A stretch of 64,000 bases of DNA from Desulfonauticus sp. (GTDB taxonomy: Bacteria > Desulfobacterota > Desulfovibrionia > Desulfovibrionales > Desulfonatronovibrionaceae), in the NCBI GenBank assembly GCA_030950395.1, contig JAUZRP010000038.1, positions 1 through 64,000 on the forward strand, read 5' to 3'. The position numbers and the translations under genes were made by a program. Numbering within the stretch: the stretch's first letter is position 1; each line of letters starts with the position of its first letter. The notes beneath the pieces are model-generated. The model searched no databases and was not told where the DNA came from. It worked only from the letters and a program-made list of their open reading frames with translations. Below, one piece after another: positions 49,796-59,844 of the stretch.

Positions 49796-50452
49796 ATGTT
49801 AAACTTAAAAAACGAAAAAATCCCTCGGGCTACCATTGGCAGATTATCTTTATACGTTCAACAATTGGAAATTTTAGAGCAACAGGGGGAAAAGGTTATT
49901 TCGTCTGAAAAGTTGGCCAAGATTTGCGGAGTTAATCCTTCCCAAATCAGGAAAGATCTGGCTTACTTTGGAGAATTTGGGGTTAGAGGGGTAGGATATT
50001 ACATTTACGAGTTAAAGCAAGCCATAAAAAAAAGTTTGGGGCTAGATAGAATCTGGAAAGTAGTGTTAGTAGGAGTAGGAAATCTTGGCCGTGCTTTGCT
50101 TCGTCACAATGTATTGATAAAACGCGGCTTTATTGTCGTGGGCGCTTTTGATTGCGATCCTTTTAAAATAGGAGAAGAAATAGCAGGATTAGAAGTAATG
50201 TGCTCCAGCAACTTACCTCAGAAAATAAAAGAACTGGATGCCGAAATAGGTATAATTACCACTCCCCAAGAACGAGCCCAAAGAGCTGCCAATTATTTAA
50301 TAAAAGGGGGTATTAAAGGCATCGTAAATTTTGCTCCTGCCCGGATAACCGTTCCCTCCCATATCGTGGTGGAATACGTTGATTTTATAAATCATTTATT
50401 TTCTACTGCCTTTCAAATCTCTCTTAACCAAGCCAAAGGAATGTATTCTTAA
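49796..50452 (+). CDS. rex: redox-sensing transcriptional repressor Rex
   Basis: A 218-residue dimeric repressor that reads the NADH/NAD+ ratio. The winged-helix domain (about 1-85) has ATIGRLSLYVQQLEIL, VNPSQIRKDLAYFGEFG and GVGYYI; the Rossmann domain (about 86-210) starts VVLVGVGNLGRALLRH. Length is normal. No strong ribosome site is visible before the ATG. It lies behind the F0 ATP synthase terminator. Rex is known in sulfate reducers to control energy genes; two Rex-like sites lie at both atp operons here. Confidence 0.95.
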   Translation: MLNLKNEKIPRATIGRLSLYVQQLEILEQQGEKVISSEKLAKICGVNPSQIRKDLAYFGEFGVRGVGYYIYELKQAIKKSLGLDRIWKVVLVGVGNLGRALLRHNVLIKRGFIVVGAFDCDPFKIGEEIAGLEVMCSSNLPQKIKELDAEIGIITTPQERAQRAANYLIKGGIKGIVNFAPARITVPSHIVVEYVDFINHLFSTAFQISLNQAKGMYS

Positions 50453-50483
50453 ACTAATGTGCATTTAAAGTTGCAACCTATAG

Positions 50484-51371
50484 TTACCATAAGGCATAGT
50501 TTTGCTCTTCTGCTAAAATATTTCTTAAATATACTCCGTATTCATTTTTTTTGTATTTCTCTACCCAAAAAGATAGGGTTTTCCTATCTATAAAACCTTT
50601 TCTAAAGGCAATTTCTTCTATACAACCTATTTTAAATCCCTGTCGTTCCTGAATTGCCTGAATAAAACTAGAAGCCTGATGCAAAGAAGCGTGGGTGCCT
50701 GCATCTAACCAGGCATAACCTCTTCCTAAGATTTTTACCTGTAATTTGCCTTTTTTTAAGTAAGCATTATTCACATCGGTAATTTCTAATTCTCCCCTAG
50801 CTGAAGGTTTAATAGACTTAGCTATTTTTATGACCTCATTATCATAAAAATATATTCCAGGTACAGCATATTTGCTTTTAGGCTTTTGGGGCTTTTCTTC
50901 TATACTAAGGACTTTGCCTGTGTTATCAAAATGCACTACTCCATAGCGTTCTGGATCCTGAACAGGATAGCCAAACACTATCCCGCCTTCTTTTAGGGCT
51001 GTACACTCCTGTAATAAATTAGAAAGTCCCCCACCATAAATAATATTGTCTCCCAAAACCAAACAAACACTATCCGAACCTATAAACTCTTCTCCCAAAA
51101 TAAAAGCTTGAGCTAAACCTTCTGGCCTTGGTTGTACTATGTAAGAAAACTTTACCCCAAGTTTATCTCCATCCCCTAACAAATCTTTAAAACGAGGAAG
51201 ATCCCTGGGAGTAGAAATAATTAAAATCTCTCTTATCTCTGCTAAAAGCAAAACTGAAAGGGGATAATAAATCATGGGTTTATCATACACAGGCAAAAGT
51301 TGTTTACTAATACTTAAAGTCAACGGATAAAGCCTTGTGCCCTCTCCTCCAGCTAAAATAATACCTTTCAT
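50484..51371 (-). CDS. rfbA: glucose-1-phosphate thymidylyltransferase
   Basis: A 295-residue nucleotidyltransferase that makes dTDP-glucose for rhamnose or other deoxysugars of the cell surface. The N-terminal signature [19 protein letters not shown] and the block [15 protein letters not shown] are diagnostic of RmlA. Length is normal. No other rml genes are adjacent. It is convergent with rex with a 31-bp gap and no evident terminator. Confidence 0.94.
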   Translation of the reverse strand: MKGIILAGGEGTRLYPLTLSISKQLLPVYDKPMIYYPLSVLLLAEIREILIISTPRDLPRFKDLLGDGDKLGVKFSYIVQPRPEGLAQAFILGEEFIGSDSVCLVLGDNIIYGGGLSNLLQECTALKEGGIVFGYPVQDPERYGVVHFDNTGKVLSIEEKPQKPKSKYAVPGIYFYDNEVIKIAKSIKPSARGELEITDVNNAYLKKGKLQVKILGRGYAWLDAGTHASLHQASSFIQAIQERQGFKIGCIEEIAFRKGFIDRKTLSFWVEKYKKNEYGVYLRNILAEEQNYALW

Positions 51372-51773
51372 AATCGTCCTCCTTCAAATATTTAGCCTCC
51401 AAATATTTAGTCACGGGCAAACTCTACGGCATCCCCCACCAGCCATTGGGCTCATAGTTCATAGATCACAGAATTCTCCTTCCCCATATCCAATCTCTAC
51501 TGTCGCCCAGCACCAATCACTATTTACTAATTACGCTCATACGATAATCATTTTTCTCAAAAACAGCAAAAAATATTTTGGCTTTAATTTTTGAACAAGA
51601 TGATCAATTTGGGAATAGGGAAAAACAACACCATTTTCAAACTTTGACAATTAGATTGGTTTGAACTAACAGATTTTAGTTTTGAGTAAAGGCAAATTGT
51701 TAGTATAGCAGTTAAAAAATAGAATTTTTGTCTAAAAAGGTGTAGTAAAAAATAAAGCGGGCAGGTGTAATAT
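51372..51773. other. intergenic region rfbA / hisS
   Basis: No coding frame stands out in this 402-bp divergent gap. CAAATATTTAG is repeated in tandem near 51385-51411. Fragments resembling CCATTGGGC and ATTTACTAATTACG occur at 51440-51540, similar in style to repeats elsewhere in the window. A TTGACA at about 51646 may be a -35 for hisS, but the -10 is unclear. Confidence 0.5.
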
Positions 51774-53045
51774 ATGAGTAAAATTACAAAGGTCAAAGGA
51801 TTTCCAGATTTGTTCCCTCCTCAGAGCAACTTGTATGTTTTTATGGAGAATACAGCCAGGAAAATTTTTTCTTACTATGGTTGCGAGGAAATTAGAACCC
51901 CTATTTTAGAAAAAACAGAGCTATTTGCAAGGTCTATTGGCAATGAGACAGACATCGTACAAAAAGAAATGTACACTTTTTTGGATAAAAAAAATCGCAG
52001 CCTTACTTTACGTCCTGAAGCAACGGCTGGAGTTGTAAGGGCTTTTATTGAAAACGTGCAGGCGAAATCTGACGAAGTTTTTAAATTTTTTACTATAGGC
52101 CCTATGTTTAGGTACGAACGACCTCAAAAAGGGCGTTTACGTCAATTTCATCAAATTAACGTAGAGTACTTTGGTCCTCAGTCTCCCCAAGCCGATGGAG
52201 AATTAATTTTAATGCTCTGGCATTATCTCCACGCTCTCCAGCTAAACAACTTAAGTTTGCAAATTAATTCTCTTGGTTGTCCTCAGTGTAGGCCTATATT
52301 TGAACAAAAGTTAATTGCTTTTTTACAAACAGTAGACGAAGCTGCCTTATGTCCTGATTGCCAACGCCGCAAAACGACCAATCCTTTGCGGGTCTTAGAT
52401 TGTAAAGAGCAAAGCTGTAAACAAATTTTAATCAAGGCCCCTACTATTATCGATAATTTGTGCTCTACCTGCAGATCGCATTTTCAGGCTGTATTAGATA
52501 TTCTGGACAACACAAAAATTCCATACCAATTAAATCATAAATTGGTTAGAGGTCTGGATTATTATCAAAGGACAACCTTTGAGGTTATTGCTACAAGTAA
52601 TAACATCGGTGCCCAGAGTGCTATTGCTGGCGGTGGGCGCTATGATGGACTGGTGAAAAATCTTGGCGGGCCAGATGTGCCTGGGCTTGGTTTTGCCTGT
52701 GGTATGGAAAGGATTGCTTTGCTTTTGGAGGTTCAAAACAATTTACAAAAAGATTTTTTTATAGCAGTATTGTCGGAAAAGTGTTTACTTCCTGCAATGT
52801 CTTTAGCCAATAAATTGCGTCACCAGGGATTGAGCGGTGAGGTGAGTTTTGAGGTCAAAAGTCTTAAAAGTCAACTTCGTTATGCCAATAAACATAATAT
52901 CAAAATATGTCTATTTTTTGGAGAAGATGAATTACATTCTGGTAAAATCCCAGTAAAAGATCTGGAAACAGGCACCCAACACGAGGTGTTTTTTGAAGAC
53001 ATTATAACCACTCTCAAGCGTTTTTTAAAGACAGAAATAGGATAA
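51774..53045 (+). CDS. hisS: histidyl-tRNA synthetase
   Basis: A 423-residue class II aminoacyl-tRNA synthetase. Motif 2 reads [16 protein letters not shown], the histidine-binding loops are [14 protein letters not shown] and [11 protein letters not shown], and the C-terminal anticodon domain is present. Cys pairs (CPQC, CPDC, CSTC) in the insertion suggest a zinc site, as in some bacterial HisRS. First gene of a translation cluster with aspS 34 bp downstream. Confidence 0.97.
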   Translation: MSKITKVKGFPDLFPPQSNLYVFMENTARKIFSYYGCEEIRTPILEKTELFARSIGNETDIVQKEMYTFLDKKNRSLTLRPEATAGVVRAFIENVQAKSDEVFKFFTIGPMFRYERPQKGRLRQFHQINVEYFGPQSPQADGELILMLWHYLHALQLNNLSLQINSLGCPQCRPIFEQKLIAFLQTVDEAALCPDCQRRKTTNPLRVLDCKEQSCKQILIKAPTIIDNLCSTCRSHFQAVLDILDNTKIPYQLNHKLVRGLDYYQRTTFEVIATSNNIGAQSAIAGGGRYDGLVKNLGGPDVPGLGFACGMERIALLLEVQNNLQKDFFIAVLSEKCLLPAMSLANKLRHQGLSGEVSFEVKSLKSQLRYANKHNIKICLFFGEDELHSGKIPVKDLETGTQHEVFFEDIITTLKRFLKTEIG

Positions 53046-53079
53046 TTCTAATTTAATAAATTTAATTAAAGGAGTCTAT

Positions 53080-54870
53080 ATGGAAATGGAAATACAAAGA
53101 ACGGTGCAGTTAGCCAATTTAGAGGGATGGAAACGTACTCATAGCTGTGCTGAGCTTACGTTAAATCACCAGGGACAAGAAGTTTGTCTTATGGGTTGGG
53201 TACAATTCAGGCGAGATCACGGAGGACTGATTTTTATTGATTTACGAGATAGAGAAGGTCTCACCCAAATAGTCTTTGCCCCAGAGGTAAATGCCAAAGC
53301 TTTGGAATCAGCTCACAATTTACGGAGCGAAGACGTGATTGCCGTTAAGGGTACTGTTCGGCCTAGACCTAAAGATATGATAAATCCCAAGTTAGTTACA
53401 GGTGAGGTTGAAGTTGCAGTAACAGAATTAAAGATTTTAAACGTTTCTAAGACTCCTCCTTTTTTAATAGAAGATCGCATTGAGGTTTCAGAAAATCTTC
53501 GTTTAAAATATCGTTATTTAGACTTAAGACGCCCCTTTATGACCAAAAACATTATTTTGCGCAGTAAAGCGGCTCATTCTATTCGTAGCTATCTCAATTC
53601 TCAGGGCTTTTTAGAAATTGAAACTCCTGTGCTTACCCGCTCTACTCCAGAGGGGGCCAGGGATTTTTTAGTGCCAAGCAGATTAAATCATGGCGAATTT
53701 TATGCTCTACCTCAATCTCCACAATTATTTAAACAATTGTTAATGTGTGCTGGGTTTGATAGGTACTATCAAATCGTAAAGTGTTTTCGAGACGAAGATC
53801 TTAGAGCAGATAGGCAGCCAGAATTTACCCAAATAGACATCGAGATGTCTTTTGTGGAAGAAGAAGATGTCTTAAATTTGGCCGAGGGGCTTATGGCCAA
53901 GCTCTTTAACGATGTTTTGGGTATAAAACTAAAAACTCCTTTTCCGCGCTTGAGTTATGCTCAAGCCATAGAAGATTATGGACTGGACAAACCTGATATT
54001 AGGTTTGATTTAAAGTTAAAAGACATCACTTCTATTGTAAAAAATTCTAACTTCAGGTTGTTTCAGCAGGCAAGTTTGGTCAAGGCTCTCAACCTGCCGG
54101 GGGGAGCTACTTTGTCGCGCAAAGAAATTGACGATCTCACAGAATTCGTTAAAATATACGGAGCAGGGGGCCTGGCCTGGATTAAAATTAAAGAAACAGA
54201 GTGGCAGTCTCCTATTGCCAAATTTTTAAGTGAAGAAGAAAAAGCAGGCATTGCCAAGACTTTGGACTTAAAGCCAGGAGATATCGTATTTTTTCAAGCT
54301 GGCAAACCAGAAATAGTTAATACTGCTCTTGGTTATTTACGAGTAAAACTGGCAGAGATGTTTAACCTCATTTCCCAGGATACCCTTGCCTTTACCTGGG
54401 TGGTGGACTTCCCCCTTTTAGAATGGGATGAAGAAGAAAAACGTTGGGTGGCAAGGCATCATCCTTTTACGGCCCCCAAGCCAGAACACCTAAACCTTTT
54501 GGACACAAATCCAGAGCAAGTCCTGGCCAGAGCCTATGATTTGGTGCTAAACGGCAATGAAATTGGTGGCGGCTCTATTCGTATTCATACCAAAAACGTG
54601 CAAGAAAAGATGTTTTCGGTGTTAGGTATTAACCAGGAAGAAGCAGAAGAAAAATTTGGCTTTCTCCTAGAAGCTCTGCTTTACGGCGCCCCACCTCATG
54701 GGGGTATTGCCTTTGGTTTGGATAGAATTATAATGCTTATGGCAAAATCCGCATCCATAAGAGATGTAATTGCTTTTCCCAAAACTCAAAAAGCAACCTG
54801 TTTGCTTACTCAGGCCCCAGCTCCAGTTAGTACTAAACAACTACGAGAATTAGGATTAAAATTGAAATAG
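53080..54870 (+). CDS. aspS: aspartyl-tRNA synthetase
   Basis: A 596-residue class II synthetase of the bacterial type: an OB anticodon domain ([18 protein letters not shown]), catalytic motif 2 ([19 protein letters not shown]), a GAD insertion (about 300-420) and motif 3 ([10 protein letters not shown]). AAAGGAG lies just before the ATG. Whether it is strict for tRNA-Asp or also charges tRNA-Asn cannot be decided here. Cotranscribed with hisS and def. Confidence 0.97.
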   Translation: MEMEIQRTVQLANLEGWKRTHSCAELTLNHQGQEVCLMGWVQFRRDHGGLIFIDLRDREGLTQIVFAPEVNAKALESAHNLRSEDVIAVKGTVRPRPKDMINPKLVTGEVEVAVTELKILNVSKTPPFLIEDRIEVSENLRLKYRYLDLRRPFMTKNIILRSKAAHSIRSYLNSQGFLEIETPVLTRSTPEGARDFLVPSRLNHGEFYALPQSPQLFKQLLMCAGFDRYYQIVKCFRDEDLRADRQPEFTQIDIEMSFVEEEDVLNLAEGLMAKLFNDVLGIKLKTPFPRLSYAQAIEDYGLDKPDIRFDLKLKDITSIVKNSNFRLFQQASLVKALNLPGGATLSRKEIDDLTEFVKIYGAGGLAWIKIKETEWQSPIAKFLSEEEKAGIAKTLDLKPGDIVFFQAGKPEIVNTALGYLRVKLAEMFNLISQDTLAFTWVVDFPLLEWDEEEKRWVARHHPFTAPKPEHLNLLDTNPEQVLARAYDLVLNGNEIGGGSIRIHTKNVQEKMFSVLGINQEEAEEKFGFLLEALLYGAPPHGGIAFGLDRIIMLMAKSASIRDVIAFPKTQKATCLLTQAPAPVSTKQLRELGLKLK

Positions 54871-54901
54871 TAAAATAAAAATCTTTAAAAAGGTAAAAAA
54901 T

Positions 54902-55423
54902 ATGTCTAAAGAAAACACATTAAAAATCCTTACGTATCCCCATCCAATTTTAAAAAAAAAATCTATTCCTATAGCTCAGATTGACGAAAACATAAAGTCT
55001 TTGGTCAAGCAGATGGCCACTACCATGTACGAGAACAAAGGCATTGGGCTGGCTGCGCCTCAGATAGGTCAAAACATTAGATTAATAACTGTAGATATAA
55101 GTGGACCTGAAAAAAGAGAAAATCTTCTTACTTTGATCAATCCCCAAATCATAGAAAAGAGCGGAGAAACTGAAAGTGAAGAAGGATGTCTCAGTGTAAT
55201 CGGATATAGAGCAAAAGTAAAAAGAGCAGCCAAAGTAAAGGTAGTGGCTCAAAATTTGGAAGCAGATAGAATAGAGATAGAAGCGGACGATCTTTTGGCC
55301 ATTTGTCTTCAACACGAAATAGATCATCTGGAAGGCATTTTGTTTATTGATCGTATCAGTAGGTTAAAACGCAATTTATACGAAAGAAGATTAAAAAAAT
55401 GGTTAAAACAAAGCAAAAAATAG
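54902..55423 (+). CDS. def: peptide deformylase
   Basis: A 173-residue metalloenzyme that removes the formyl group from new proteins. The three motifs are present: GIGLAAPQIGQ, EEGCLSV and QHEIDHLEG, the last with the HExxH metal ligands. The 3' end overlaps fmt by 25 bp, pairing the two formyl-methionine genes as usual. Confidence 0.97.
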   Translation: MSKENTLKILTYPHPILKKKSIPIAQIDENIKSLVKQMATTMYENKGIGLAAPQIGQNIRLITVDISGPEKRENLLTLINPQIIEKSGETESEEGCLSVIGYRAKVKRAAKVKVVAQNLEADRIEIEADDLLAICLQHEIDHLEGILFIDRISRLKRNLYERRLKKWLKQSKK

Positions 55424-56364
55424 TTTTTATGGGCACGCCTGAGTTTGCGGCTACTATTTTACGTACTCTTTTAGACTGGGATAAAGGGGAAGTAGTGGCC
55501 GTTTATACGCAACCTGACAGGCCTTGTGGTAGAGGGCAGCAGATAAAATGCTCTGCTGTAAAAGAATTGGCTTTAAAGCACAATTTAGCCGTGTTCCAAC
55601 CCGTTAACTTTACAAATCCTCAAGACATAAAGCAATTGGCCAGCCTTACTCCTGACTTTCTCGTGGTGGCAGCCTATGGATTGATTTTGCCCAAACAGGT
55701 TTTAGATATCCCCAAAACAGCACCTATTAACGTGCATGCTTCTCTTTTGCCCAAGTATAGAGGTGCTGCGCCCATTCAACGAGCTATTTTAAATGGTGAA
55801 AAAGTAACAGGCATTACCATCATGCTTATGGATGAAGGACTGGATACAGGCCCTATTTTATTACAACAAGCTTTGGCCATAGGTATCCAGGACACTGCTA
55901 AGACCTTGCATGACGAATTAGCTCTTATGGGCGGAGAACTTCTGGTTCAGGCTTTGGAAAAATTTTCGCAGATTACTCCTTTGCCCCAACCAGAAGACCG
56001 AGCAAGCTATGCCCCTAAATTGAGCAAAGAAGAAGGCCTAATAGATTTTAATCAACCAGCTTTAACAGTGCATAATAAAGTTAGAGCTCTTTTCCCTTGG
56101 CCTCAGGCCTTTTTTTATTTTAAAAAAAATAATGGTTCCCAAATAAAAGTCACCATCTATCCAGGTAAAGTAGGAGATCAATTGCCCCAGGGACAGCTCT
56201 TTAAACCAGGAGAAATCGTCAAACTGGATAATAACCATATATATTTTGTCTGTCAGGACAGGTTTTATCTAGTATCTAAATTAAAGCCAGAAAACAGTAA
56301 ATTGATGAGTGCTACAGAATTCTACTGTGGCTTTTTAAGAAAATGTCAACAACACGATTCTTGA
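55399..56364 (+). CDS. fmt: methionyl-tRNA formyltransferase
   Basis: A 321-residue enzyme that formylates initiator Met-tRNA with 10-formyl-THF. The N-terminus is KIVFMGTPEFAATIL; the catalytic block is INVHASLLPKYRGAAPIQ, with MLMDEGLDTGP following. A C-terminal OB domain completes normal length. The start lies inside def (25-bp overlap). Confidence 0.97.
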   Translation: MVKTKQKIVFMGTPEFAATILRTLLDWDKGEVVAVYTQPDRPCGRGQQIKCSAVKELALKHNLAVFQPVNFTNPQDIKQLASLTPDFLVVAAYGLILPKQVLDIPKTAPINVHASLLPKYRGAAPIQRAILNGEKVTGITIMLMDEGLDTGPILLQQALAIGIQDTAKTLHDELALMGGELLVQALEKFSQITPLPQPEDRASYAPKLSKEEGLIDFNQPALTVHNKVRALFPWPQAFFYFKKNNGSQIKVTIYPGKVGDQLPQGQLFKPGEIVKLDNNHIYFVCQDRFYLVSKLKPENSKLMSATEFYCGFLRKCQQHDS

Positions 56365-56449
56365 TTTTGACCTATTAAGTTAAGATGATAATTCAAGATA
56401 ACTGGACGTAAATTTAGGCCGGGAGAGGAAAAGATTTGGGGATAGATTA

Positions 56450-57268
56450 GTGAATGACGATTATTTAAAACTGCACCAAGAAATACAAGACGACGTTCCT
56501 GCCAAGAAACGGCTTTTTATTGGGCTTATTACTCTTACCTCTTTTTTAGTCTGTATTTTTTTATTTTTACTCTGGCTAATTCCTTATGTAGGCTTAAAAA
56601 ATATTCATCCTGTTGCTCCTTATGTCTTGGGGGCAATTGTTTTTTTACTTATTGGGCTTACCATTTGGGCTTCTTTGGAGTTAGTTTTTAATATCGTCTG
56701 GAAACGGAATCTTCTTTTTACTCAAAACATAAGAGGTCTAACTATCAAATTCTTTTTGCCTTTAATGGTTGCTGTAGGGAAAATATTTGGCATCTCTCAG
56801 CAAAAAGTTAAAACGTCTTTTATAAAAGTAAATAATGAATTGGTCTTAAACCAACATCCCCAGTATCCTGCCCAGGAAATTTTATTATTACTTCCTCATT
56901 GTTTACAAAATAGCACCTGTTCCAAAAGATTAACATACAATATTTATAATTGCCAATTGTGTGGGAGATGTCCTATTGCAGACTTAATCAAACTACACCA
57001 ACAATTTAAAGTCAAACTGGCTATTGCCACAGGAGGCACCATCGCCAGGCGTATAGTGGTGCAAACCAAACCCAAATTGATCGTGGCTGTGGCCTGCGAA
57101 AGGGATCTGGTAAGTGGCATCCAGGATACCTATCCTATCCCTGTCTATGGAATCTTAAACCAGAGACCCAAAGGGCCATGTCTGGACACTCTGGTCCCAA
57201 TAGACCAAGTGAAAAAAGTTCTGGAAATATTTGTAGCTAAACATCGAATTAAGACCACATCTAACTAA
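56450..57268 (+). CDS. DUF116 membrane protein
   Basis: A 272-residue protein starting at GTG. Two hydrophobic helices (about 22-46 and 58-82) are followed by the DUF116 domain: LPHCLQNSTCSKRL, CQLCGRCPIADL, then ATGGTIARRIVV and VACERDLVSGI. The clustered cysteines suggest a metal or iron-sulfur site, and the later half looks like a small Rossmann-type fold. DUF116 has no established function. It lies between fmt and rsmB in the translation cluster. A GGGAGAGG-type site precedes the start. Confidence 0.82.
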   Translation: MNDDYLKLHQEIQDDVPAKKRLFIGLITLTSFLVCIFLFLLWLIPYVGLKNIHPVAPYVLGAIVFLLIGLTIWASLELVFNIVWKRNLLFTQNIRGLTIKFFLPLMVAVGKIFGISQQKVKTSFIKVNNELVLNQHPQYPAQEILLLLPHCLQNSTCSKRLTYNIYNCQLCGRCPIADLIKLHQQFKVKLAIATGGTIARRIVVQTKPKLIVAVACERDLVSGIQDTYPIPVYGILNQRPKGPCLDTLVPIDQVKKVLEIFVAKHRIKTTSN

Positions 57269-57323
57269 CCGGCGCGCATAAGCCTCAAAATAAGCAACCT
57301 CTACCAATTACTACAATAATATC

Positions 57324-58574
57324 ATGTCCTTAAAAAAAAATTACCACATTAGGGCCCAAGCAGTTCGTCTAGTTAAACAAACTTTAAAAGGTCAAGATTT
57401 GCAGGCCAGTTTGGATGCTGCTCTGCAGAAAATTTACAATCCCAAAGATAAGAAGTTGCTTACAGAGCTTAGCTATGGTTATTTTCGTTATAAGGGCCAA
57501 TTAGAATACCTTTTAACTTTATATTTATCCAAATGGGATAAATTGCCTCTGGAAGTAAAGATTCTTCTTGCTCTGGCCTGCTACGAACTTTTTTATTTGG
57601 ACAAAATACCTGACTATGCCTCTGTGTCCTGGGGGGTAGAGTTAGGAAAACAAATGTATGGAGCTAAAATAGGAGCATTAATAAATGCAGTACTTAGAAA
57701 ATGTTCAAAATTAAAAATAAAAGATGATCTTTTTAAACAGGATAATCCTGGTTTAGAGATTTATTTAAGCCGCAAATACTCCTGTCCTCTATGGTTAACT
57801 ACTTATTTATTGTCTAAATTTTCTTTAACGAGCGTTACTTCTTTTTTAGAGTATAGCCTGCTAAAGCCCAAAACAGGTGTCTTATTATTAGATGCTATTG
57901 ACTTGCCTGCAGACATAATGTCTTGTGTAGCTGAAACAACAGAAGTTGGTTTTTCTATTCAATCTGGCTTAGAAGAAAAGGTGTTAAATTATTTACAGCA
58001 ACACAATATCTCTTATTACCGCCAGAGTGTGGTCAGTCAAAAGGTGCTTTTAAACTTACTAAAGGGAGTATCAGGTCCTATTTGGGATGCTTGTGCTGGT
58101 AGCGGAGGAAAAAGTTTTATTCTTTGTAGAAGAGGATTTTTGCCTTTGGCCAGCGATCTAAATAAAAAACGCCTGAAACTGTTAAAGAAACAGACCACAT
58201 CCTGGGATCTAGAAATAAACTTTTTTTTAGCAGATGCCACCAAACCACCACTAAAAAAAATAAAAAACATTCTCTTGGATGTGCCTTGCTCAGGACTGGG
58301 AGTAATTTCTAGAAGGCCAGATTTAAAGTGGAAAAAAACTTTTCAGGACGTAAAAAATCTTTCCCAAATTCAAACCAAAATGCTTTTACAAACACTTTCT
58401 CTCGTGCCCAAAGGCGGGAGTCTGCTTTACATTACCTGTACCTTGACAGAAGAAGAAAACGTTTTCCCCCTTCAACAGGTCCAAAAAGAATTTCCCTATC
58501 TAAAGGTAGAACAAAAATCTTTTAACCTCTGTGCAGAGGAAGTGCTTTTTGGAGCAAGATTGGTGCTTGGTTAA
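57324..58574 (+). CDS. rsmB: 16S rRNA (cytosine-C5)-methyltransferase RsmB-like
   Basis: A 416-residue RNA methyltransferase. An NusB-like N-terminal RNA-binding domain (about 8-135) precedes the SAM domain, with motif I WDACAGSGGKSF, motif IV DVPCSGLGVISRRPDLKW and the catalytic Cys motif YITCTLTEEEN. It would modify C967 of 16S rRNA. It follows the DUF116 gene by 55 bp and ends the cluster. The protein is short of the usual extended C-terminus by a few residues only. Confidence 0.92.
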   Translation: MSLKKNYHIRAQAVRLVKQTLKGQDLQASLDAALQKIYNPKDKKLLTELSYGYFRYKGQLEYLLTLYLSKWDKLPLEVKILLALACYELFYLDKIPDYASVSWGVELGKQMYGAKIGALINAVLRKCSKLKIKDDLFKQDNPGLEIYLSRKYSCPLWLTTYLLSKFSLTSVTSFLEYSLLKPKTGVLLLDAIDLPADIMSCVAETTEVGFSIQSGLEEKVLNYLQQHNISYYRQSVVSQKVLLNLLKGVSGPIWDACAGSGGKSFILCRRGFLPLASDLNKKRLKLLKKQTTSWDLEINFFLADATKPPLKKIKNILLDVPCSGLGVISRRPDLKWKKTFQDVKNLSQIQTKMLLQTLSLVPKGGSLLYITCTLTEEENVFPLQQVQKEFPYLKVEQKSFNLCAEEVLFGARLVLG

Positions 58575-58609
58575 TTCCTGTTTCCAAGTCTTTTACGAAA
58601 TCAGACCAT

Positions 58610-59614
58610 TTAAACTTTATAGTAATCTTTATACCAAGCAATAAAATTGTTAATGCCTGTTTTAAGAGGAGTTTTAGGGGCAAAACCCACGTCTGCTATA
58701 AGATCGTCTATATCTGCATAGGTTTTGGGTACATCTCCTGGTTGAAGAGGTAAAAATTCTTTTTTAGCCTCTTTGCCCAGTGCCTGCTCTATGGTTTCAA
58801 TAAAGGTAAGCAATTGAACAGGATTATTGTTGCCTATGTTGTAAATTTTATAAGGAGCTACACTTGTCCCTGGGTCAGGATTTGCTCCATTCCAGTCTGG
58901 ATTGGGCCTGGGCACATGATGGGTTAGTCTATAAACGCCTTCTACAATATCATCTATGTAAGTAAAGTCTCTTTCCATTTTACCGTGATTAAAAACTTTA
59001 ATAGGTTTGCCTTCTAAGATAGCTTTGGTAAATAAAAATAAGGCCATGTCTGGTCTTCCCCACGGACCATACACAGTAAAAAAACGAAGACCTGTACAGG
59101 GAAGATTGTATAAATAGGCATACGTATGGGCCATAAGCTCATTGGCTTTTTTAGATGCAGCATATAAACTAATAGGATGATCCACATTGTGATGGATAGA
59201 AAACGGCATTTTAGTATTGAGACCGTAAACAGAGCTAGACGAGGCAAAGATAAGATGTTTTATGTGATAATGTCTGCAGCACTCCAGGAGATTAGCAAAA
59301 CCGACTAGATTACTCTGGACGTAACTTTTAGGGTTTTCTATACTATACCTAACGCCTGCCTGAGCAGCCATATTGATAACGTGAGTTATATCTTCTTTTT
59401 TAAATAATTCTTCTAACTCCCGGTCATTGGCCAGATCTATTTTATAAAAGGTAAAATTTTGATTTGGCAATTGTTGCAAACGATCTTTTTTGAGTTCAAC
59501 GGAATAATAATCATTGAGATTGTCTAAACCTACTACTGCAATACCTTCTTTTAAAAAACGTTTAGCCAAATGAAAACCAATAAAACCTGCAACGCCTGTA
59601 ATTAATACCTTCAT
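58610..59614 (-). CDS. NAD-dependent UDP-sugar epimerase (UDP-glucuronate 4-epimerase type)
   Basis: A 334-residue short-chain dehydrogenase-type epimerase. The NAD motif is [14 protein letters not shown], the catalytic tyrosine-lysine pair is [11 protein letters not shown], and [18 protein letters not shown] is the signature of UDP-glucuronate 4-epimerases. The ATG at 59614 follows AGGAG; an upstream ATG at 59641 has no ribosome site. It would supply UDP-galacturonate for surface polysaccharide. Transcribed alone, convergent with rsmB. Confidence 0.9.
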   Translation of the reverse strand: MKVLITGVAGFIGFHLAKRFLKEGIAVVGLDNLNDYYSVELKKDRLQQLPNQNFTFYKIDLANDRELEELFKKEDITHVINMAAQAGVRYSIENPKSYVQSNLVGFANLLECCRHYHIKHLIFASSSSVYGLNTKMPFSIHHNVDHPISLYAASKKANELMAHTYAYLYNLPCTGLRFFTVYGPWGRPDMALFLFTKAILEGKPIKVFNHGKMERDFTYIDDIVEGVYRLTHHVPRPNPDWNGANPDPGTSVAPYKIYNIGNNNPVQLLTFIETIEQALGKEAKKEFLPLQPGDVPKTYADIDDLIADVGFAPKTPLKTGINNFIAWYKDYYKV

Positions 59615-59844
59615 AAAAACTCCTATTTTGTGGATATGCACAATAATTTTTTTAGGATGTTCATTGCCTAGCTGAAAAAACTTTTGAGTAGAGCTTATTA
59701 ACTAAGAAAAAATATTTAGCATTTGCTTCAGTTAATGGCAACTTGAAAAATAGCCATTTTGGGACTGGTCTATTGGCTTTAAATAGGTTATCAAAGCCTC
59801 GAGGCTTGGCGTATAAAATAGACAAAAATCTTCTCCAAATTCCC

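Noticed and set aside
59743-59844. Longer mltF start adding 34 residues
   Set aside because: The extra residues precede the signal anchor and have no ribosome site; ATG 59845 or 59854 is more natural.
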